This document shows positions 16,386 to 25,333 of a stretch of DNA of 64,000 nucleotides, piece after piece (within the stretch, counting starts at the first letter, position 1; every line of letters begins with the position of its first letter). The notes beneath the pieces are model-generated. The model saw nothing but the letters and a program-made list of their open reading frames with translations. It was not told the DNA's origin and searched no databases. The DNA comes from Intestinimonas sp. (lineage in GTDB: Bacteria; Bacillota; Clostridia; Oscillospirales; Oscillospiraceae). The DNA lies in contig JALCSB010000004.1 of assembly GCA_022653075.1 (NCBI GenBank), positions 1-64,000 of the forward strand, written 5' to 3'. The position numbers and the translations under genes were made by a program.

Positions 16386-17918
16386 TTGACGATTTATAAA
16401 AACAGCTTTATCGGCTGTCTACTGCTCTGGATTTGGCATGGGCTGTACGACACTTATAGACAAAGCGGCATCGCTCGGCTGCTGTGCCGTCTTTCCGCCT
16501 GGTGGGGCGGCGTGTTTAGCGGCAGCGCCATTATGACCTTTTTTACCCGGGAAGGCACCATCCCGCGCGCTTGGCATGGCAGCCTTTCCTGCCGCTTGCT
16601 GGAAACAGTTATCAATCTTCCGGCGGCTTTACTTTACTGGATTTATCGAAAGCTGCGCGCAGTTTTTGAAAACAGCTTCTTTGCCCTGCTGGCATTCAGT
16701 GTGGGGGAGCAGGTACCCGCCTTTATTGGCTGGGTTATGCTTGGCATTCTGATTATCCCCTACAAGCACTGGAATAATTGGTACAGCCTGATTGGCTTTA
16801 TTGTGGCGCTATTTCTATTTATCGTCGGCGGCATGCGCTGCCGCTCCCTGCGCCTGAACGCTACCGCTGTAGGACCTTGGACCGTACTATTCGCGGCGGC
16901 AATCTGTATGGCATGGCCTCTGTCGGTTTACTCCTCTTTGTCGTTCCGTTTCCTGTTCTTCCATATCACCTGCATGCTCTGTGTCATAGTGACGGTCAGT
17001 GCCATAGAACGAGAGGAACAGCTGACCAGATTGGTTGGCTTTACAACCATGGCGCTGTTTTTGGTATCGGCCTATGCCATGGTACAGCGAATTCAGGGTG
17101 TGGAGGTCAATACTTCCTATGTTGACCTCACTGTAAACGCGGGAATGCCCGGCCGTGTGTTTTCCATGTTTGAAAATCCCAATGCATTTGCGGAAATCCT
17201 GCTCCTGCTCCTGCCTCTGGCCGCAGCGTTACTGCTAGGCAGCCGTACCCTGCTGGGAAAACTGGCCGCTCTGGCCGCCTTTGGCCTGGGTATACTCGCC
17301 ATAGGCATGACATATTCCCGCTCCAGCTGGATTGGACTGCTTATTGCAGCCACTGTATTCGTATTTTTCTGGAACCGAAGATTAATTCCCGTCTGCATCC
17401 TGCTGGCAGTCGTGGCACTTCCGCTTTTGCCTGAAACCATCTTCCACCGGGTCCTTACCATTTTTAATACCTCCGACAGTTCCACCTCCAGTCGTTTTCC
17501 ACTGTATAAGGCTGCCTTAGCCTTGATTCGCGAACGGCCGGTCCGCGGTGCCGGACTGGGTACGGACGCGGTGCGCAAAGTCGTTAAGGACCTGAATCTT
17601 TATCACGGCGTAGCGCCCTTTGTCCACGCTCACGACGTCTATCTGCAGGTCTGGCTGGAAACCGGCCTTGTGGGCGTAATTGCTTTCATTGCGGCGATTT
17701 TTTCCGGCATTAAAAACGCGGCGAAAGCCGTTAAGCTGTCCTCCTGCTCCAGGCAGGTGCGCCTCATCACCATCGGCGGGGCCGGTGCCATGGCTGGTAT
17801 CATGGTCGGCGGCGTGGCGGATTATATCTGGAACTATCCCCGCGTTATGGTAGTGTTCTGGTTTGTATTTGGTGTGATGCTTTCCGGCGTGAAGCTGGCC
17901 AAAAAGCATGCAAAATAG
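16386..17918 (+). CDS. O-antigen ligase/polymerase family membrane protein (Wzy_C)
   Basis: A 510-residue polytopic membrane protein, with about ten or more hydrophobic segments beginning near residue 90. The family signature is the large loop before the last helices, ending HAHDVYLQVWLETGLVGVI, which resembles the H-N-x-(Y/F)-L ... E-x-G motif of Wzy/WaaL proteins. An earlier arginine-bearing motif, MTYSRSSWIGL, is also characteristic. The start is TTG behind AGGGAG. Polymerisation or ligation of a lipid-linked glycan is inferred from family and from the adjacent glycosyltransferase. It overlaps the next gene by 11 bp. Confidence 0.82.
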   Translation: MTIYKNSFIGCLLLWIWHGLYDTYRQSGIARLLCRLSAWWGGVFSGSAIMTFFTREGTIPRAWHGSLSCRLLETVINLPAALLYWIYRKLRAVFENSFFALLAFSVGEQVPAFIGWVMLGILIIPYKHWNNWYSLIGFIVALFLFIVGGMRCRSLRLNATAVGPWTVLFAAAICMAWPLSVYSSLSFRFLFFHITCMLCVIVTVSAIEREEQLTRLVGFTTMALFLVSAYAMVQRIQGVEVNTSYVDLTVNAGMPGRVFSMFENPNAFAEILLLLLPLAAALLLGSRTLLGKLAALAAFGLGILAIGMTYSRSSWIGLLIAATVFVFFWNRRLIPVCILLAVVALPLLPETIFHRVLTIFNTSDSSTSSRFPLYKAALALIRERPVRGAGLGTDAVRKVVKDLNLYHGVAPFVHAHDVYLQVWLETGLVGVIAFIAAIFSGIKNAAKAVKLSSCSRQVRLITIGGAGAMAGIMVGGVADYIWNYPRVMVVFWFVFGVMLSGVKLAKKHAK

Positions 17919-18720
17919 ACAAAATCCAGTCCGGCTTTTTATTAGTGATATGGACCACACTCTGTTGGATTCCCATTCTGTGGTAAGCCGCGAGAATTTA
18001 GATGCAATCGCCGAATTCACCGCCTCCGGCGGTCTGTTCACCGTAGCCTCCGGGCGGTCCCCCCGTGCGATTGAAATTTATCCGGAGCTGGTCCGGCAAA
18101 TCAATGCTCCCGCCATTACCAGCAACGGCGGAATCCTGTGGGATTTCGGGACGGAACGCTGCAAAATGAAGCGCACTCTTCCGGATGGTTTGACTCCCGT
18201 CTTAACTTCGCTCCTGGCCCGATTCCCAGAATTGGGACTTGCTGCATATGCGGGTGTGGATGGCTTTTTTCAGTTTCGGAGCAATGACGAGATTGAGGAC
18301 CTGATTCGCCGGGAACGCCGGCCGGCCCAAGCCACCTTTCCGCAGATGATGCCTCATGAACTGAGTAAATTCCTGATCGCCGGACGTCATAACGTATTGC
18401 TGGAAGCGGAGACATTTTTAAAGCCTCTTTTAAACGGACGGGCGGACACCGTATTTTCCGAGGATATTTTTCTGGAAATCATGCCTAAAGGCGTCTCTAA
18501 GGGCGCGGCCCTCTGTGTACTTATGGAACAGTTGTCACTGACTCCCGGGCAAGTGGTTGCACTGGGCGACGGTATGAACGATCTGGAATTACTTCGTACT
18601 GCCGGTACAGGCGTTGCGGTGGCTAATGCCGTTCCAACGCTACGCGCCGCTGCGGATGCCGTGGTGGGCTCTAACGACGAGCATGCAGCGGCACAGTGTA
18701 TTCGGAAGTTTTGCCTATAA
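17908..18720 (+). CDS. Cof-type HAD-superfamily sugar-phosphate phosphatase
   Basis: A 270-residue class IIB (Cof) HAD hydrolase. Motif I is FISDMDHTLLD with the nucleophile Asp, motif II is VASGRS, motif III is the Lys of MPKGVSKGAAL, and motif IV is VALGDGMNDLELL. Such enzymes dephosphorylate sugar phosphates or cofactors with loose specificity. It overlaps the previous membrane-protein gene by 11 bp and is followed by a very strong terminator, so it closes the transcription unit that starts with metK or the GT2 gene. Confidence 0.9.
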   Translation: MQNRQNPVRLFISDMDHTLLDSHSVVSRENLDAIAEFTASGGLFTVASGRSPRAIEIYPELVRQINAPAITSNGGILWDFGTERCKMKRTLPDGLTPVLTSLLARFPELGLAAYAGVDGFFQFRSNDEIEDLIRRERRPAQATFPQMMPHELSKFLIAGRHNVLLEAETFLKPLLNGRADTVFSEDIFLEIMPKGVSKGAALCVLMEQLSLTPGQVVALGDGMNDLELLRTAGTGVAVANAVPTLRAAADAVVGSNDEHAAAQCIRKFCL

Positions 18721-18725
18721 CAAGG

Positions 18726-18768
18726 GAGGCCGTTTACTTTCTAACGAAAGTAAACGGCCTCTTTTTTT
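18726..18768 (+). terminator. Strong intrinsic terminator after the Cof phosphatase gene
   Basis: GAGGCCGTTTACTTTC and GAAAGTAAACGGCCTC form a perfect 16-bp stem around a four-base loop, followed by seven T. It ends the plus-strand polysaccharide unit. Confidence 0.95.
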
Positions 18769-18829
18769 ATTTTAGTGAACTTGTACGGTTTTAAACATTC
18801 ACATTTCAACGCTTTGTACGGATTATGGC

Positions 18830-18858
18830 TTGCTTTTTTGCAAGTCAAGTCATATAAT
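18830..18858 (+). promoter_or_regulatory. Predicted sigma-A promoter of the aminotransferase gene
   Basis: TTGCTT, a 17-base spacer and a perfect TATAAT, 40 bases upstream of the TTG start. The T-rich -35 is only a partial match. Confidence 0.6.
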
Positions 18859-18897
18859 GTGTCATGGCGCTTTAGATTGTAAGTTGGAGGAGTTTGT

Positions 18898-20091
18898 TTG
18901 AAAGATTTATCACATATCGCTCAGTCTGTTCATGCGTCTACTACGCTGACTATTGATGCTATGTTTAAGCAGATGAAGGCAGACGGCGTCGATGTAATTG
19001 GATTTGGCGCAGGCGAACCGGATTTTGATACGCCTGAACACATTAAAAATGCCGCGATTGCCGCGATTAAGGACAACTTCACCCGCTACACACCTACACC
19101 GGGCATCATGGATTTACGTCAGGCAGCCGCTGACCGTTTAAAGGCCGACTGCGGCGTCTCCTATGAGCCCACACAGATTGTTGTGGCAAGCGGTGCCAAG
19201 CATAGCTTGTATATTGCACTTCGCACCCTGGTAAATCCCGGTGATGAAGTGATTCTTCCCGCACCTTACTGGGTCAGCTACCGGGAACTGATCGAGATGG
19301 TGGGTGCTGTCCCCGTAATTGTCACCGCTGGAGAAGCGGAGGACTTTAAGCTGACCGCAGCCAAGTTGGAAGCCGCGATCACACCGAAAACCAAGGCGAT
19401 TATTCTCAACAATCCGTCAAATCCAACCGGTATGATGTACAGCAGGGAAGACCTGATTGCACTGACCGATATCTGTGTGCGGCATGATTTGTATATTATC
19501 GCTGATGAAATTTATTACCGTCTGGTCTATGACGGCGCAGTGTTTACCAGCATTCCGTCTCTGAGTCCGGAGGTAAAGGAACACACGATTCTGGTCAACG
19601 GCGTCTCCAAGTCCTATGCCATGACCGGCTGGCGGATCGGCTATGCCGCGGCAAACGGGAAAATTGCCAAGGTCATGTCCAATTATCTCAGCCATTCCAC
19701 TTCCGCGCCGTGTTCCATCGCGCAGAAGGCGGCGGTCGCCGCGCTATGCGGACCGCAGGAGGGCATCCGTGCCATGCAGGCAGCTTTTCAGGAACGGCGG
19801 GACTATCTCGTATCCCGAATGAATCGTATTCCCGGCGTCAGCTGCATCAAGCCGCAGGGTGCGTTTTATGTTATGATGAATATCCGTCCTTTGGTTGGCA
19901 CCACACTGCATGGAGTCAAAATCGAGTCGGCCGACGATTTCGCAGACGCACTTCTGAAATTTGGCCTAGTTGCCGTGGTGCCGTGCGGCGGATTTGGAGC
20001 GCCTGACTTCGTACGCTGGTCATACGCTACTTCGATGGAAAATATCAAGGCGGGTCTGGACCGGTTGGAAAAATTTTTTGCAGAGGGCTGA
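18898..20091 (+). CDS. Class I PLP aminotransferase (aspartate aminotransferase family)
   Basis: A 397-residue fold-type I aminotransferase of the AspC/PatA-like group. VIGFGAGEPDFDTPEHI is the N-terminal arm; IILNNPSNPTGMMYSREDL and YIIADEIYYRLVYDG bind cofactor; VSKSYAMTGWRIGYAA contains the Schiff-base Lys; FVRWSYATS carries the substrate-carboxylate Arg. Aspartate is the likely amino donor, but close relatives use other substrates. The TTG start follows GGAGGAG. It is the first gene before purB; aspartate also feeds the PurC and PurB reactions, so the pairing may be functional. Confidence 0.88.
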   Translation: MKDLSHIAQSVHASTTLTIDAMFKQMKADGVDVIGFGAGEPDFDTPEHIKNAAIAAIKDNFTRYTPTPGIMDLRQAAADRLKADCGVSYEPTQIVVASGAKHSLYIALRTLVNPGDEVILPAPYWVSYRELIEMVGAVPVIVTAGEAEDFKLTAAKLEAAITPKTKAIILNNPSNPTGMMYSREDLIALTDICVRHDLYIIADEIYYRLVYDGAVFTSIPSLSPEVKEHTILVNGVSKSYAMTGWRIGYAAANGKIAKVMSNYLSHSTSAPCSIAQKAAVAALCGPQEGIRAMQAAFQERRDYLVSRMNRIPGVSCIKPQGAFYVMMNIRPLVGTTLHGVKIESADDFADALLKFGLVAVVPCGGFGAPDFVRWSYATSMENIKAGLDRLEKFFAEG

Positions 20092-20149
20092 AGTCGAAAA
20101 GCCGGACCGGTTTTATTGGCGTAATCACTTATGAAACTGAGGGTTGGTT

Positions 20150-21583
20150 ATGAAAAACAGTTATGAAAGTCCGTTGGCCTCCCGGTATGCCAGCGAAGAA
20201 ATGCTACATCTTTTTTCTCCGGATAAAAAGTTCACCACGTGGCACCGTCTGTGGGTCGCACTGGCGCGTGCGGAAAAGGACCTCGGCCTGCCTGTCACAC
20301 AGGAACAGGTGGAGGAATTGGAGGCTCATGTCAATGAAATTGACTATGAAGCTGCCGCTAAATGGGAAAAGGCACTTCGCCACGATGTAATGGCTCATAT
20401 CCACGCCTATGGGGAACACTGTCCCAAAGCGATGCCTATCATCCATCTCGGCGCCACCAGTTGTTATGTAGGGGACAACACGGATATCATCCTGATGCGG
20501 GAGGCTCTGGTTTTGATTCGCGACGCGTTGGTCCGCGTGCTCCATACGCTGTCCGGTTTTGCCGAACGGTACAAGTCTTTGCCAACCCTCGGCTTTACGC
20601 ACTTTCAGGCCGCTCAGCTGGTTACGGTGGGAAAGCGTGCCACGCTGTGGATGAACGAGCTTCTGATGGACTTGGAGGAAGTGGAATTCCGCATCTCCCG
20701 TTTGAAACTGCTCGGTTCCAAGGGTACCACCGGAACGCAGGCCAGTTTTCTGGAGCTGTTTGAGGGTGATCATGAGAAGGTCAGGGAGCTGGACCGCCGG
20801 ATTGCCCATGAGATGGGCTTTGACCAGGTGGTACCCGTTTCCGGACAGACCTATTCCCGTAAGGTGGATGCTGCTGTTCTTGCCACACTCTCCGGCATCG
20901 CGCAGAGCGCCAGTAAGTTCGCCACAGATGTGCGCCTGCTCTGCCATCTGAAAGAAATTGAGGAACCCTTTGAGGCAAAGCAGATCGGTTCTTCCGCTAT
21001 GCCCTACAAGCGAAATCCCATGCGCTGCGAGCGAATCTGCTCTCTGGCCCGTTACGTAATTGTGGATGCCCAAAACCCCGCCATTACCGCCTCCAGCCAG
21101 TGGTTTGAACGTACCTTGGACGATTCCGCGAATAAGCGGATTTCCATTCCGGAGGCGTTCCTCGCTACAGACGCCATTCTGAGCATTTATGAAAACGTCG
21201 CCTCCGGTCTTGTCGTCCATGAAAAGGTCATCGAACGCCATATTAGGGAAGAGCTGCCCTTTATGGCTTCGGAAAATATCATGATGGATGCGGTTAAGCG
21301 TGGGGGGGACCGCCAGCAGCTCCATGAACGCATCCGTGTGCTCTCCCAAGAGGCTGGCCGCAATGTAAAGGACCTCGGTCTTTCCAACAATTTGATCGAC
21401 CTGATCGCGGCTGATCCGCTGTTTGGAATGACTCGTGAAGAGCTGACCGCGCATCTGGAACCCGCTCGTTATATCGGACGCTGTCCGGAGCAGGTCACAG
21501 AATTTTTGCGCGACTGCGTAGAGCCTGTTCTTGCCCGCTATCCCGATGCGCTGAAAAAGACAGACGTTGAGCTCAGAGTCTGA
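20150..21583 (+). CDS. purB: Adenylosuccinate lyase PurB
   Basis: Releases fumarate from SAICAR and from adenylosuccinate, acting in both IMP and AMP synthesis. The 477-residue form belongs to the longer PurB type. It has the flexible catalytic loop SSAMPYKRNPMRCERI with the catalytic Ser, GATSCYVGDNTD near the substrate site, and THFQAAQLVTVGKR with the general-acid His. The ATG at 20150 follows GAGGG. It is separate from the pur operon at 152-7777, as is common, since AMP synthesis needs it independently. Confidence 0.97.
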   Translation: MKNSYESPLASRYASEEMLHLFSPDKKFTTWHRLWVALARAEKDLGLPVTQEQVEELEAHVNEIDYEAAAKWEKALRHDVMAHIHAYGEHCPKAMPIIHLGATSCYVGDNTDIILMREALVLIRDALVRVLHTLSGFAERYKSLPTLGFTHFQAAQLVTVGKRATLWMNELLMDLEEVEFRISRLKLLGSKGTTGTQASFLELFEGDHEKVRELDRRIAHEMGFDQVVPVSGQTYSRKVDAAVLATLSGIAQSASKFATDVRLLCHLKEIEEPFEAKQIGSSAMPYKRNPMRCERICSLARYVIVDAQNPAITASSQWFERTLDDSANKRISIPEAFLATDAILSIYENVASGLVVHEKVIERHIREELPFMASENIMMDAVKRGGDRQQLHERIRVLSQEAGRNVKDLGLSNNLIDLIAADPLFGMTREELTAHLEPARYIGRCPEQVTEFLRDCVEPVLARYPDALKKTDVELRV

Positions 21584-21597
21584 GCCTTGACGAAAAA

Positions 21598-21632
21598 GGA
21601 CCTCCCGCCTGAAAATGGAGGGAGGCCCTTTT
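21598..21632. terminator. Terminator between converging purB and pfp
   Basis: GGACCTCCC pairs with GGGAGGCCC with one mismatch and is followed by TTTT on the plus strand. On the minus strand the A-rich left side supplies a U-run after the stem. It probably ends both purB and pfp transcripts. Confidence 0.6.
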
Positions 21633-21667
21633 ATCTCTTTCTTATCATTTAATCTGCAGACAGCCGT

Positions 21668-22912
21668 TCAGTTCGCAGTGGCCAGAACTTTTTTCAGCTT
21701 GGCAAAGCGGGGGAGAGAATGTTCTCTGGGTAGCTCCGGCTCACCCTGAATAAGTGGCAGCACATAGTCTATAAACGGCTGCTCCACACCGTTCCCCGCA
21801 GCGTTAATCCATGCGCGGGGGACTTTCTTTTCAGCGTTTGCCGCAACATCCAGCGGCTCCAAAATCGTTTCACAGAAATAGCCTTTATCGTCCCGGGTAC
21901 AGCGGAACGCCACCATTTTGTCTGTCATTCCGCTGACTGCGGCTTCTACGGCTGCCTGACCCGCGCGATAAGCCTCTTCGATATCGGTTTCCGAGGCCAG
22001 ATGCGCACCACAGCGCTGAAGCAGAGACAGCTCGATACCGCGGACCTTTGCCCTTGTTTTTTGCTTTACAATTTCTGCCAGTGTAGCCGCCAGCCCGCCC
22101 AACTGCGCATGTCCAAAGCCATCGGTGGCGGAAGCTTTCGCTTCGGAGACAAATGTGCCGTCTGCGTAATGGATGCCCTCGGAGACGGCCACCATACATT
22201 TTCCGGTCCTGTGATAGATTGCCGTCACATCTGCCAGGAACTGCTCCATATCGAAGTCGACCTCCGGAAGATAGATGAGGTCCGGGCCAAATCCGGCCCA
22301 GGTGGCCAGAGCTGAGGCTCCGGCCAGCCATCCGGCATGACGTCCCATGATTTCAATAATCGTGATCATGCCCGTATCATATACATGGGCATCCTGCCAA
22401 ACTTCCATGCAGGACGTGGAGATATATTTGGCGGCGGATGCAAAGCCGGGGCAGTGGTCTGTTCCGTTCAGGTCGTTGTCGATGGTCTTCGGGATCCCCA
22501 TAATGCGGCATTCGTAACCGATTTTCTGCATATATTTAGAAATTTTATTGCAGGTATCCATGGAATCGTTGCCACCGTTATAGAAGAAATACCGTACATC
22601 ATACTTTTTGAATATCTCCAGGATGCGGCGGTAATCCGTATCGTCCTGGTCGGGGTCCGCCAGCTTGTAGCGGCAGGAACCCAGTGCGGAGGATGGCGTG
22701 TTTTTCAGCAGTCCCAGTTCGGACGCGTCCTCCTGATCCATATCATACAGCTTATCATCCAGAACACCTTTGATCCCGTGAGCCGCTCCAAGAACGCGGG
22801 TAATACAGCCCGCTTTCAGCGCGGCCTGAATCGCGCCCTGCGCACTGGCGTTAATGACTGCGGTGGGACCGCCGGACTGGCCGATAATACATGCACCTTT
22901 CCGTTCACTCAT
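21668..22912 (-). CDS. pfp: Pyrophosphate-dependent 6-phosphofructokinase
   Basis: A 414-residue phosphofructokinase. The phosphodonor loop reads YNGGNDSMDT: an Asp where ATP-dependent enzymes carry Gly (GGDGS) points to pyrophosphate as donor. The adjacent GIPKTIDNDLNGTDH has the Lys typical of PPi enzymes and the catalytic T-I-D-N-D. The start at 22912 follows GGAGG; the longer frame upstream crosses its own promoter. It stands divergent to fba, so two consecutive glycolytic steps share one control region. PPi dependence makes the reaction reversible and saves ATP, common in anaerobic Clostridia. Confidence 0.92.
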   Translation of the reverse strand: MSERKGACIIGQSGGPTAVINASAQGAIQAALKAGCITRVLGAAHGIKGVLDDKLYDMDQEDASELGLLKNTPSSALGSCRYKLADPDQDDTDYRRILEIFKKYDVRYFFYNGGNDSMDTCNKISKYMQKIGYECRIMGIPKTIDNDLNGTDHCPGFASAAKYISTSCMEVWQDAHVYDTGMITIIEIMGRHAGWLAGASALATWAGFGPDLIYLPEVDFDMEQFLADVTAIYHRTGKCMVAVSEGIHYADGTFVSEAKASATDGFGHAQLGGLAATLAEIVKQKTRAKVRGIELSLLQRCGAHLASETDIEEAYRAGQAAVEAAVSGMTDKMVAFRCTRDDKGYFCETILEPLDVAANAEKKVPRAWINAAGNGVEQPFIDYVLPLIQGEPELPREHSLPRFAKLKKVLATAN

Positions 22913-22998
22913 GATTGGACCTCCATAATTCATAATGGTTTGCTTTCCAAATGAAACTATTTCTGCATTTTTTCCAATAAAATGAATCCTGTACAAAT

Positions 22999-23027
22999 AT
23001 AATAGCACGCCCTCTTGCATTTATCAA
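22999..23027 (-). promoter_or_regulatory. Predicted sigma-A promoter of pfp
   Basis: On the minus strand TTGATA, 17 bases, TATTAT. Its -35 lies inside the spacer of the opposing fba promoter, so the two promoters physically overlap. Confidence 0.72.
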
Positions 23028-23043
23028 TTCTAAATGCTAGAAT
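23015..23043 (+). promoter_or_regulatory. Predicted sigma-A promoter of fba
   Basis: TTGCAT, 17 bases, TAGAAT, placed 32 bases upstream of the fba start. It overlaps the divergent pfp promoter by 13 bp. Confidence 0.68.
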
Positions 23044-23075
23044 TAACTGGGAATGAAAAAAAGGAGTGAGGCTCT

Positions 23076-24011
23076 ATGCCATTGGTCACATCTACTGAAA
23101 TGTTTAAGAAGGCCTATGCCGGAGGTTATGCAATCGGCGCTTTCAATGTCAACAACATGGAGATCGTACAAGGCATTACCGAGGCTGCAAAGGAGGTCAA
23201 CTCTCCGCTGATTCTTCAAGTTTCTGCCGGTGCCAGAAAATATGCCAAGCATGTGTACCTCATGAAGCTGGTAGAGGCCGCGCTGGAGGACACGCAGCTT
23301 CCCATCTGCCTGCATCTGGACCACGGTGATACCTTCGAGCTATGCAAGTCCTGTGTAGACGGTGGCTTTACCTCTGTCATGATCGACGGTTCCAAGCACT
23401 CCTTTGAGGATAACGTTGCTCTGACCAGTCAGGTGGTGGAGTACGCCCACAGCCATGGCGTTGTGGTAGAGGGTGAGCTGGGCCGCTTGGCCGGCATTGA
23501 GGACGCCGTTAACGTCTCCACCGCGGATTCCTCTTACACCGACCCGGGCCAGGTGCAGGAGTTCGTCGAACGCACGGGTGTTGACTCTCTGGCCATCGCC
23601 ATCGGCACCAGCCATGGCGCTTACAAATTTAAGCCCGGTCAGAAGCCTCAGCTGCGCTTCGACATCTTGGAGGAAGTGGCAAAGCGGCTACCCGGATTTC
23701 CCATTGTACTTCACGGTGCTTCTTCTGTGATTCCCAAATATGTGGATATTATCAATTCCAACGGTGGTAATATGCCGGACGCTATCGGAATCCCGGAGGA
23801 CATGCTCCGCAAGGCGGCAAAGATGGCGGTCTGCAAAATCAATATTGATTCTGATTTGCGTCTTGCCATGACGGCCGGTATCCGTCAGCATTTCAACGAG
23901 CATCCGGAACATTTTGACCCTCGTCAGTATTTAACGGTGGGTCGTGACAATATCCGTGACTTGGTGAAAAACAAGATTGTAAACGTTCTGGGCAGCGACA
24001 ACAAGGCATAA
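23076..24011 (+). CDS. fba: Class II fructose-1,6-bisphosphate aldolase
   Basis: Splits fructose 1,6-bisphosphate into triose phosphates with a catalytic zinc. The 311-residue length fits the class IIB (Gram-positive) type. PICLHLDHGDTFELCKSCVDGG has zinc and catalytic residues, VVEGELGRLAGIED follows, and FPIVLHGASSVI includes a zinc His and phosphate-binding Ser. CKINIDSDLRLAMTAGIR completes the C-terminal phosphate site. It starts behind AAAGGAG. Its original terminator has been split by the insertion sequence at 24044-25328. Confidence 0.97.
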   Translation: MPLVTSTEMFKKAYAGGYAIGAFNVNNMEIVQGITEAAKEVNSPLILQVSAGARKYAKHVYLMKLVEAALEDTQLPICLHLDHGDTFELCKSCVDGGFTSVMIDGSKHSFEDNVALTSQVVEYAHSHGVVVEGELGRLAGIEDAVNVSTADSSYTDPGQVQEFVERTGVDSLAIAIGTSHGAYKFKPGQKPQLRFDILEEVAKRLPGFPIVLHGASSVIPKYVDIINSNGGNMPDAIGIPEDMLRKAAKMAVCKINIDSDLRLAMTAGIRQHFNEHPEHFDPRQYLTVGRDNIRDLVKNKIVNVLGSDNKA

Positions 24012-24020
24012 CTTTTTCCG

Positions 24021-24040
24021 AATAAAAAACACCGTGGCGA
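24021..24040. terminator. Left arm of a terminator split by an insertion sequence
   Basis: AATAAAAAACACCGTGGCGA is the reverse complement of the sequence at 25334-25353 at 19 of 20 positions, the odd one being a G-U pair. Together the two arms would form the bidirectional terminator of converging fba and gph. The arms are now 1.3 kb apart because the IS sits in the loop. Confidence 0.85.
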
Positions 24041-24103
24041 AAATGAACTGCACCCCAATTGTTAGACAGTATGATATACTGATAACGATTGGGGTGTTTT
24101 TCT

Positions 24104-24454
24104 ATGCCAAAAGGAGTACCAAACAAGCGATATATGCCAGAATTTAAAGTCACGGTAGTAGAAACCATGCGCAAAGAAGGACTAAGCTACTGCGAGGCAG
24201 CACGGCAATTTGAAGTGGGCGATGACAAGCGTGTTGCTGCGTGGGAGCGTATCTATCTGACGGAAGGCCCGGAAGGATTTGCTGTTGAGCGTCGCGGACG
24301 TGGCAGCAAAGGGCGTCCCGGCAAGCTGCCGTCAAAGGTAGAAGAAGATTTACTCGCAGAAGTACAACGGTTACGTGCGGAGAATGCGTACCTAAAAAAC
24401 TTGCAAGCCTTGGTTTTGGAAGAAGAGCGAAAAGCGCGCAAAAAACGCTGGTGA
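24104..24454 (+). CDS. IS3-family transposase OrfA
   Basis: A 116-residue DNA-binding subunit. It begins MPKGVPNKRYMPEFKVTVVE, and a helix-turn-helix (SYCEAARQFEVGDDKRVAAWER) binds the terminal repeats. A leucine-zipper-like coiled coil (EEDLLAEVQRLRAENAYLKN) follows for multimerisation. Near its end six A at 24440-24445 lie where IS3 elements often shift frame by -1 into orfB. The stop overlaps the orfB start codon as GTGA. Confidence 0.92.
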   Translation: MPKGVPNKRYMPEFKVTVVETMRKEGLSYCEAARQFEVGDDKRVAAWERIYLTEGPEGFAVERRGRGSKGRPGKLPSKVEEDLLAEVQRLRAENAYLKNLQALVLEEERKARKKRW

Positions 24455-25293
24455 TTCGGGGACTAAGGCAAAATTTCAAGTTGGACATCCTTCTGGAGGT
24501 AGCACATCTTGCGCGTTCGATCTACTATTACCATGAGAAACGGCTGACAAAGGCGGACAAATATGGTGACGCCAAAGAATACATTGTGGCCATCTACCAT
24601 GAAAATAAAGGTCGTTACGGCTACCGGCGAATTACGGCAGAACTGCGTCACCGCGGCTTTACGTTGAACCACAAGACGGTTCAGCGACTGATGAAGGAAT
24701 TGGGACTGGTTTGCCGGGTGCGGATGAAAAAATACCGTTCCTACAAGGGTGAAGTGGGCAAACTCGCTCCGAACCTGTTGGAACGGAACTTCGAGGCCGA
24801 AAAGCCCAACCAGAAGTGGGTAACGGATGTCACGGAATTCAGTCTATTCGGGCAGAAACTTTACCTGTCGCCGATCCTCGACTTATACAGTAGGGATATT
24901 GTCAGCTATTCCATTTCGGACAGGCCAGTGCTGTCTATGGTAACTGAGATGTTAGAAGCAGCATTTTCTAAGATGCCGGACGGAACGAACCTCATCCTGC
25001 ATTCCGACCAGGGCTGGCAGTACCAGCACAAACAGTACCAGAGAATGTTGAGAGCAAAGGGCATCCAGCAGAGCATGAGTCGCAAGGGGAATTACCTGGA
25101 TAATGCCGTGATTGAAAACTTCTTTGGCCTGCTCAAGAGCGAACTGTTGTATTTGCAGCAGTTCGAGTCGATGGAGCACTTCAAGACGGAGCTAATTGAG
25201 TATCTCGATTACTACAACAACCGCCGCAGCAAGGCAAAGCTAAAGGGCTTGCCGCCTGCATTGCACAGACAACAAGCCCTCTCGGCTGCCTAA
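24451..25293 (+). CDS. IS3-family transposase OrfB (DDE integrase domain)
   Basis: A 280-residue catalytic subunit. An N-terminal HTH_21 region (YHENKGRYGYRRITAELRHRG) precedes the rve core. The DDE triad is visible: Asp in QKWVTDVTEF, Asp in LILHSDQGWQYQ and Glu in NAVIENFFGLLKSE, with spacing typical of the family. It may be made from its own GTG by coupling, or as an OrfAB fusion by -1 frameshifting; both frames are open across the junction. Confidence 0.93.
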   Translation: MIRGLRQNFKLDILLEVAHLARSIYYYHEKRLTKADKYGDAKEYIVAIYHENKGRYGYRRITAELRHRGFTLNHKTVQRLMKELGLVCRVRMKKYRSYKGEVGKLAPNLLERNFEAEKPNQKWVTDVTEFSLFGQKLYLSPILDLYSRDIVSYSISDRPVLSMVTEMLEAAFSKMPDGTNLILHSDQGWQYQHKQYQRMLRAKGIQQSMSRKGNYLDNAVIENFFGLLKSELLYLQQFESMEHFKTELIEYLDYYNNRRSKAKLKGLPPALHRQQALSAA

Positions 25294-25333
25294 TGCAAAT
25301 ATTTGTCTAACTTTTTGGGGTCACTTCAAACAA

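Larger units (their letters stand above)
24044..25328 (+). mobile_element. Complete IS3-family insertion sequence
   Basis: About 1,285 bp. The ends are inverted repeats matching at 19 of 25 positions: left TGAACTGCACCCCAATTGTT, right (inverted) TGAAGTGACCCCAAAAAGTT, both continuing AGACA. Two overlapping reading frames, orfA and orfB in -1 frame, and an intact DDE transposase identify the IS3 family, probably the IS150 subgroup. The flanks are A-runs (AAA left, AA right), so a 2-3 bp target duplication is possible but not provable. Both genes look functional. Confidence 0.93.

Noticed and set aside
20204..21454. A 416-codon open frame antisense to purB
   Set aside because: It lies wholly on the opposite strand of a gene with clear PurB motifs, has no ribosome site, and its translation shows no family resemblance. 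A shadow of GC-rich coding sequence.
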